NCBI RefSeq assembly: GCF_012933385.1
Contig: NZ_JABBPN010000004.1
Coordinates: 62,001-126,000, forward strand
DNA from: Paenibacillus lemnae
GTDB taxonomy: Bacteria; Bacillota; Bacilli; Paenibacillales; Paenibacillaceae
DNA length: 64,000 nt
Reading direction: 5' to 3'
The position numbers and the translations under genes are program-made. Shown here piece by piece: positions 59,428 to 64,000 of this stretch. The first letter of the stretch is position 1. Each line of letters begins with the position of its first letter. Under the pieces are notes generated by a model. The model worked only from the letters and a program-made list of their open reading frames with translations. It did not search any database and was not told the DNA's origin.

Positions 59428-61011
59428 TTAGCGCCGCTGCATGAGCTCTTGGTATTCACCTGGAGACATTCCATACTTCTGCTTGAACAGCGCACAAAAA
59501 TAGGAGTGGTTGGACATCCCGATCCGTTCGGCAACCTCAGAGACTTTCTGTTTTGTACGGTTCAGCAGTTCTTCGGCCTTCCGCATACGGTAGTCTATAA
59601 TAAATTGGTGTACAGTTCTGCCCGTCGCCTTTTTGAACAATACGCCCAAATGATTCTGCGAAAGAAACATCTGGTCGGCCAGCATAGCCAGTGAAAGTGC
59701 GCTTGATGCATAATTTTCTTCAATTAATTGAATGGTTCTCTCCGCAATGTAATCGTCTTTTCGGTTCCGCTTACTATCCAGACCACCCATCAGCACCGAA
59801 ATAAATGCCTGTGCCGCATCATGCAGATCCTGCAGCCGGTTTATCTTGATCAGATCCTTGCTGTCCAGCTGCCGTCCAGCCGCCGAGCCTCCATGATGAT
59901 CCCATACATGATCATTCTTCAGTACGGACAAGTCGAGCAGCAGCGTTTGAACAAGCGTTGAAATATAGTTTTTCCCTGCGCCCGGATGATTTCGCAGAAG
60001 ATCAAACATCACTTGAAGTACATTGCTCGCCATATTTTCCTCAAGCTTTAAGACGCAGATCCTGAGCTCGCGGCAAAGATTCAGCCATTTGGAGCGGAAG
60101 ACGTTTGCGGTCTGAGACCACTGCTGCATGGATGCTGTCACATCCGCCATTGTCACCAATCCTGTTCTTTCAAAAAACATGCCGTAAGAGACGTTAGATA
60201 CAGCTTCACCGTAAGACTCGCCCAGCATTTCCAAGGAACTTACATGCTTGCCTAGTCCAATGACAACCGGCTGCCGAATCACGTTTTCCAAGCTTTTCAG
60301 CTGGCCGGCAATCCCATGCTCCTCCTCAAGTGAATCTGCTAAGGGGATTATCAGTGTTAGTCCACCATCACATGCATCGCAGGGCATAACGTACCATTTC
60401 GGAGACAGTTCGCTTATTATCTCCTCCGGGTCTACAGATTCGTGTGAAACGACAACCGATACCGTGTAATCGGCTGCCTCAAGAGCAGGATTTAGCTTCT
60501 GAAGCTCGGCAGCCATCGCCCGATGATCCCCATTCCTGTTCAGCAGCAGGCAGGTCAGATACTTCTCCGCCTCAAGGCGCTTACCGATCTGAATTCGCTC
60601 CATCATGTCCATTTCTCTGTCTCGGCGAAGTCCTATTTGTCTGCACTTCTCGATCACACTCAGCATAGTCAAGCGCAGCTCTTCTTCTTCGATCGGTTTC
60701 AGTACATAGTCGTCTGCATTCATGGTTATCGCTTCCCGGGTGTATTCGAAGTCACTGTACCCAGTCAGCACAATAATACGAACCTCAGGCAGCTGCTCAC
60801 GGATGTTTCTAGCCATCTCAAGCCCGCTCATTCCCGGCATGCGAATATCCGTAATAATGATATCTGGCTTGATCTCAAGCGCTTTTTCACAGCCTTCAAT
60901 TCCATCTGCTGCAGTATCTTCAATCCTGACGCCAAGCTCGCTCCAATCCCACAAATCGACCAGACCTTCTCTCTCCCAACGCTCATCTTCCACAATCAGC
61001 ATCCTATACAT
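59428..61011 (-). CDS. YesN-type response regulator with AraC output domain
   Basis: A 527-residue regulator. The receiver domain has phospho-acceptor D55 in I-I-I-T-D-I-R-M-P-G, acidic E-D near 8-9 and K105 in Y-V-L-K-P. A middle region of about 280 residues follows, and the C-terminal AraC HTH pair (about 430-525) carries S-Y-F-C-A-L-F-K-Q-K-Y-G-M-S-P-G-E-Y. ATG 61011 follows AAGGAGTGA, in which the TGA is the kinase stop codon. Partner of the kinase upstream; it probably activates the sugar-uptake genes around it. Confidence 0.9.
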   Translation of the reverse strand: MYRMLIVEDERWEREGLVDLWDWSELGVRIEDTAADGIEGCEKALEIKPDIIITDIRMPGMSGLEMARNIREQLPEVRIIVLTGYSDFEYTREAITMNADDYVLKPIEEEELRLTMLSVIEKCRQIGLRRDREMDMMERIQIGKRLEAEKYLTCLLLNRNGDHRAMAAELQKLNPALEAADYTVSVVVSHESVDPEEIISELSPKWYVMPCDACDGGLTLIIPLADSLEEEHGIAGQLKSLENVIRQPVVIGLGKHVSSLEMLGESYGEAVSNVSYGMFFERTGLVTMADVTASMQQWSQTANVFRSKWLNLCRELRICVLKLEENMASNVLQVMFDLLRNHPGAGKNYISTLVQTLLLDLSVLKNDHVWDHHGGSAAGRQLDSKDLIKINRLQDLHDAAQAFISVLMGGLDSKRNRKDDYIAERTIQLIEENYASSALSLAMLADQMFLSQNHLGVLFKKATGRTVHQFIIDYRMRKAEELLNRTKQKVSEVAERIGMSNHSYFCALFKQKYGMSPGEYQELMQRR

Positions 61012-61018
61012 TGAAGAT

Positions 61019-62848
61019 TCACTCCTTCGGCAATGTGAGTGTAAAGACAGTTCCGGCACCGGGACGGCTGCGAACTTTAAAGTCAGCCTGATTCCCATAA
61101 TATCCGTTTAGCCGTTCAATAATGTTCTTGATCGCATATCCGCTTCCACTTGTCCGTTCCACCTGTCCGTTCAATACCTCGTCGATCCGTTCTTCGGTCA
61201 TCCCCACCCCATCATCCATGACTTGAATCACAATAGAATGACCAGAGGATGTCAGAGCCGCCTTGACTGTAACGGTTCCATGTTCCCGTTTCGGCTCAAT
61301 CCCGTGCGTCAGAGCATTTTCCACCAGCGGCTGCAAAATATTTTTCGGGATAACCTCCAGTAAGACGGATTCATCCAACTCAAAAACGATGTCGAACAAA
61401 TTCTCAAATCGAAATTTTTGAATGTTGGCGTAAGTGCGGACCATCTCGATTTCATCCTGTATTTCAATACTTGATTTTCCCTTATTAAGCACGAGACGAT
61501 AAAATCTGGCGAGTGAATTGGACAGGTGAACCACATCGGGAGACTGTACTTTCCGGCCCACCCAGGATATAGTGGCGAGTGTGTTATAAAGAAAATGCGG
61601 ATTAATCTGCGACTCCAAGGCCCGCAGTTCGGCTTCCTTCTCCAAAATTTTCATCTTGTAAGCGGTTTCAACCAATTCGTGAATTCGACTTGTCATCAAG
61701 TTGAAGCTGAGCGACATCTGAGCAAATTCATCATTAGAGACCACCGGGACCGATACATTCAGATTCCCCTCCCTGACAGCTTTCATAGCACTTAACAGTA
61801 CCTTCATTCTATGAAGTAATGCATGTGTGATCCAATATACGATGATACTGAGCAACAGCAATGCTGCCAGGAGTACACCGAACATACGGATCTGGCTGCT
61901 TTTCATACTGGAGATAAAAGGCGTTACCGGAAAAATGCCTACAAGACGCAGCTCCGGTCCCCCAAGCGGCGTGGAAATAACAATTGAGCGCTCTCCTCTA
62001 ACATCCATTATCTTATTTAAGTCTTCCCCCGGTATATTGTCTAGTCCTAACTCTTGAATAGAAATCCAGGGCCATTTGCTGTCACCATTAGGCTCGGAAA
62101 CGACTCGATCCTGTCCATTGACAATCATGATATTACCGGCGTAGGGTGCGGAGGGATGGTGAATCGCTTCGAAGAACAAATTACGTCCCACCTCAATCTC
62201 GATCAAGCCTACAATATCTGAGTAATTACTTGAGAAGATCTTCCGGTTGTATGAGAATACCTGCTCTTTATGTCTGGATCCAGGCAGGACAATCTGTGCC
62301 TGCTCCTCATGGAGCCCCTGCCAGTTGGAAATTAATCGGGAATCATTCAGAAACGGCGAGTAGCGCAGGTTGGCTGATAAGCGGGTCATATGATAAAAAC
62401 CATCATGCCTCTCCGGGATTGTACTGTTCGCCATATAAACGCGAATGGAGTGGATATATGCATTCTGCCGCTTCAGATTATCAAGAATCGGAGCGATGGT
62501 ATCTCGATATTCCTCCAGCTGATGCGGCCCGTTCAGGAATGGACTCTCGAAGAAATTTTGCATTTTTGGATCAAAGGCAATAATCTCCGCAAGATCCTGC
62601 ACCATATTGGCCTTTTGCAAAATATTGTTCTTCATCTGCAGAACATTCTGATTCATTAGAACCTGACCCTGACCAATCGCAGACTTCGACGCCTGGTAAT
62701 ACAGAATGATCCCCATCGTCGTCATCGAGAGAGTTAGAATAAACAAGAAAGCCAGAATAAACTTCCAGGTAACGCTCAGATTCCAGTTCCGTGACAAGCG
62801 CAAGGGCGAACACTCCATCTGTTTATATTTGGAAACCATTCTATTCAT
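61019..62848 (-). CDS. YesM-type sensor histidine kinase
   Basis: A 609-residue kinase with membrane helices at about 29-50 and 322-345 around an extracellular domain, then a HAMP segment. The His_kinase domain has phospho-acceptor H418 in Q-I-N-P-H-F-L-Y-N-T. The ATPase domain has N-box L-V-E-N-A-L-T-H-G and G-box D-D-G-V-G-M. The start is uncertain: an extended -10 box ends one base before the ATG at 62848, so real initiation may be at 62839 or 62818. The RR follows 7 bases after the stop. Confidence 0.9.
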   Translation of the reverse strand: MNRMVSKYKQMECSPLRLSRNWNLSVTWKFILAFLFILTLSMTTMGIILYYQASKSAIGQGQVLMNQNVLQMKNNILQKANMVQDLAEIIAFDPKMQNFFESPFLNGPHQLEEYRDTIAPILDNLKRQNAYIHSIRVYMANSTIPERHDGFYHMTRLSANLRYSPFLNDSRLISNWQGLHEEQAQIVLPGSRHKEQVFSYNRKIFSSNYSDIVGLIEIEVGRNLFFEAIHHPSAPYAGNIMIVNGQDRVVSEPNGDSKWPWISIQELGLDNIPGEDLNKIMDVRGERSIVISTPLGGPELRLVGIFPVTPFISSMKSSQIRMFGVLLAALLLLSIIVYWITHALLHRMKVLLSAMKAVREGNLNVSVPVVSNDEFAQMSLSFNLMTSRIHELVETAYKMKILEKEAELRALESQINPHFLYNTLATISWVGRKVQSPDVVHLSNSLARFYRLVLNKGKSSIEIQDEIEMVRTYANIQKFRFENLFDIVFELDESVLLEVIPKNILQPLVENALTHGIEPKREHGTVTVKAALTSSGHSIVIQVMDDGVGMTEERIDEVLNGQVERTSGSGYAIKNIIERLNGYYGNQADFKVRSRPGAGTVFTLTLPKE

Positions 62849-62857
62849 ATTGTAGCA
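62849..62857 (-). promoter_or_regulatory. Extended -10 element before the sensor kinase
   Basis: TGCTACAAT on the minus strand fits TGN-TANAAT. It directly abuts the first ATG of the kinase, so transcription from it would start a few bases inside the longest frame. Confidence 0.35.
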
Positions 62858-62884
62858 TGAAAATGGGATTTTCTGTTCAAATCA

Positions 62885-62924
62885 AATTCCCGTTCCAGCT
62901 TGAAGCCGGAACGGGAATTTTCAT
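62885..62924. terminator. Terminator downstream of the third lipoprotein gene
   Basis: AATTCCCGTTCC and GGAACGGGAATT pair perfectly around an 11-base loop. A T-rich tail follows on the plus strand and an A/T-rich one on the minus strand. Confidence 0.8.
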
Positions 62925-62937
62925 TTTGAAATGACGA

Positions 62938-64000
62938 TTATCGGTTAGCGAAAACTGTTTTTTCCGTGATCTCGACATCGTATTTAATCACTTCGTCATA
63001 GCCAAGTCCCTTGGCTTTATCAACCATCTGGTTCTTAAGTTTATTATACTCTTCTTCATTTTTCGCAAAGACCATTTTCCAGGAATATTCCTTGATCACT
63101 TTTCCGATCTCGCTCAACTTCTGCTGAATATCGGCAGGCGGTGTAGCAGGGGCATCTCCTGTAAATACCGGCTGATGTACAGCAATTAAATCATTCTTCA
63201 CAAAATATTCTCTCGGTGTCATGGCCCCCATCGCTTCACGCCAGCTCTTGGTAACCGGATCCGGATCGTGATTTAACACCGAGGTCCAAAGATTGTAATC
63301 ATAAGGCTCTTTTGTATCAGGATGAATCATGGAGTTTTTCAAGGTCGTGTTATTGATCTGATTCATGCCATCCTTAAACGTACCACCGCCAAATTCCTCA
63401 GGTACCGGTTCTGTATTCGCTGGCAGTGCCTTATATCCGTAATCCGTTACAATCGGCTTGCCTGAACCGTCGATGTCCCATGCCAACCCTTTGGGCCCAT
63501 AGCTCGCTTCCATCATGCCATCCGGCGTGTACAGCCAATTGAGAAATTCCATGATGCGTTCAGGGTCTTTCGCTTTGGAACCGATGGCCCAGACACGGTT
63601 CCCCCCGTAAGGATTCATTCCATAGGACACAATTTTCTCTTGTTGGAACGGAATCAGGGCAAAACCTTTACCAGCTGCGGTGTTTTCCGGTGTGTTATAT
63701 GCATTGCTGAGCCAAGGGAACTGTGAGAAGAAAACCTGGCCGTCTTTAAATTTGTTTGAAACATCAGAGAATTTCTGCGTCAAGGAATCCGGATCGAGCA
63801 GCCCCATCTGATTGGCATCAAAGTAGAACTTCAATCCCTCTAAGTAGTAACCATCATCATCAAGAATTCCCTGCCACTCTTTTGTGTTAACGGAGACGAG
63901 TGTAAGACCCGCAGGATTGAAACCATCGCCTTCTTGATAGCCGTTCATCTGGGAAATAACTTTGGCAAGCGTCATATAATTGCCGTCCCAATCCGACCAG
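62938..64000 (-). CDS. Extracellular solute-binding lipoprotein, third, N-terminus outside window
   Basis: The C-terminal ~354 residues of a LipO-type binding protein. The frame is open through the right edge (W-S-D-W-D-G-N-Y precedes the first Met), so the signal and N-terminal domain lie beyond 64000. Features are F-x-Q-F-P-W, W-A-I-G-S-K-A-K-D-P-E-R-I-M-E-F-L-N-W-L-Y and P-D-G near the middle. It ends 16 bases before a terminator. Permeases for it, if any, would be further right. Confidence 0.85.
   Translation of the reverse strand, partial: WSDWDGNYMTLAKVISQMNGYQEGDGFNPAGLTLVSVNTKEWQGILDDDGYYLEGLKFYFDANQMGLLDPDSLTQKFSDVSNKFKDGQVFFSQFPWLSNAYNTPENTAAGKGFALIPFQQEKIVSYGMNPYGGNRVWAIGSKAKDPERIMEFLNWLYTPDGMMEASYGPKGLAWDIDGSGKPIVTDYGYKALPANTEPVPEEFGGGTFKDGMNQINNTTLKNSMIHPDTKEPYDYNLWTSVLNHDPDPVTKSWREAMGAMTPREYFVKNDLIAVHQPVFTGDAPATPPADIQQKLSEIGKVIKEYSWKMVFAKNEEEYNKLKNQMVDKAKGLGYDEVIKYDVEITEKTVFANR

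Overview
The window reads as chromosomal DNA from a low-to-mid GC Firmicute, most likely Paenibacillus or a close relative. This is an inference from content. There is a coproporphyrin-type hemE-hemH pair, a bacterial nitric oxide synthase oxygenase, ytxGH, a YolD-like protein and a LysM-M14 gamma-D-glutamyl endopeptidase. There are also SLH domains, YesM/YesN-type sensor and regulator proteins, and several large LplA/LipO-type sugar-binding lipoproteins with LplB/LplC permeases. Ribosome binding sites are strong AGGAGG types, and TTG and GTG starts are common. I see no transposase, integrase, phage gene, CRISPR array or rRNA. One tRNA-Leu (CAG) is present.

Layout. 1-6.2 kb: end of an MFS permease, a cold-shock gene, two small proteins, pepF (oligoendopeptidase F), a LapA-like membrane protein and an M42 peptidase, with dispersed palindromic repeats between them. 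6.2-12.8 kb (minus strand): an ABC-F ATPase, a DUF92 membrane protein, a translationally coupled trio (50-residue membrane protein, glycerophosphodiester phosphodiesterase, FAH-family hydrolase) and hemE-hemH. 13-18.3 kb: drug-type MFS pump, O-methyltransferase, THUMP-domain rRNA methyltransferase and an LTA-synthase-like sulfatase. 18.3-25.3 kb: mainly small housekeeping genes on the minus strand plus murI, and nos on the plus strand. 25.3-27.6 kb: a regulator built of two helix-turn-helix units, a small membrane protein, a stand-alone universal-stress protein and tRNA-Leu.

27.7-32 kb is a glycerol-3-phosphate block. A HAD phosphatase, the antiterminator GlpP and an MgtC-family protein follow a GlpD-like gene, whose leader carries a promoter and an intrinsic terminator, as expected of a GlpP target. 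32-36 kb holds an AraC regulator divergent from an oxidoreductase and two TIM-barrel isomerases, a likely polyol or inositol-like sugar module. 36-46 kb is mixed: a G1 (eqolisin) peptidase, aldo/keto reductase, AraC regulator with a flavodoxin-fold reductase, an MFS exporter and LacI regulator with repeated palindromic operators, a gene remnant, mgtE and azoreductase. 46.4-47.9 kb is a cell-wall module: a fasciclin protein with a sorting signal, followed by a class B sortase. At 48.5 kb two genes that both lack their 5' ends meet head to head. 49-51.4 kb: a Na/Pi cotransporter and a STAS-like protein. 51.5-64 kb (minus strand) is a carbohydrate-uptake region with three binding lipoproteins, one pair of permeases, a YesM/YesN two-component pair and a membrane-bound AraC-type regulator. 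No glycoside hydrolase lies inside the window.

The observations I consider most worth following are the sortase B/fasciclin pair, the dispersed palindromic repeat that supplies a stop codon to one gene, the divergent GlpD under a GlpP-type leader, the tandem-duplicated HTH regulator, the shared LacI-type operators, the eqolisin peptidase and the head-to-head gene truncation.
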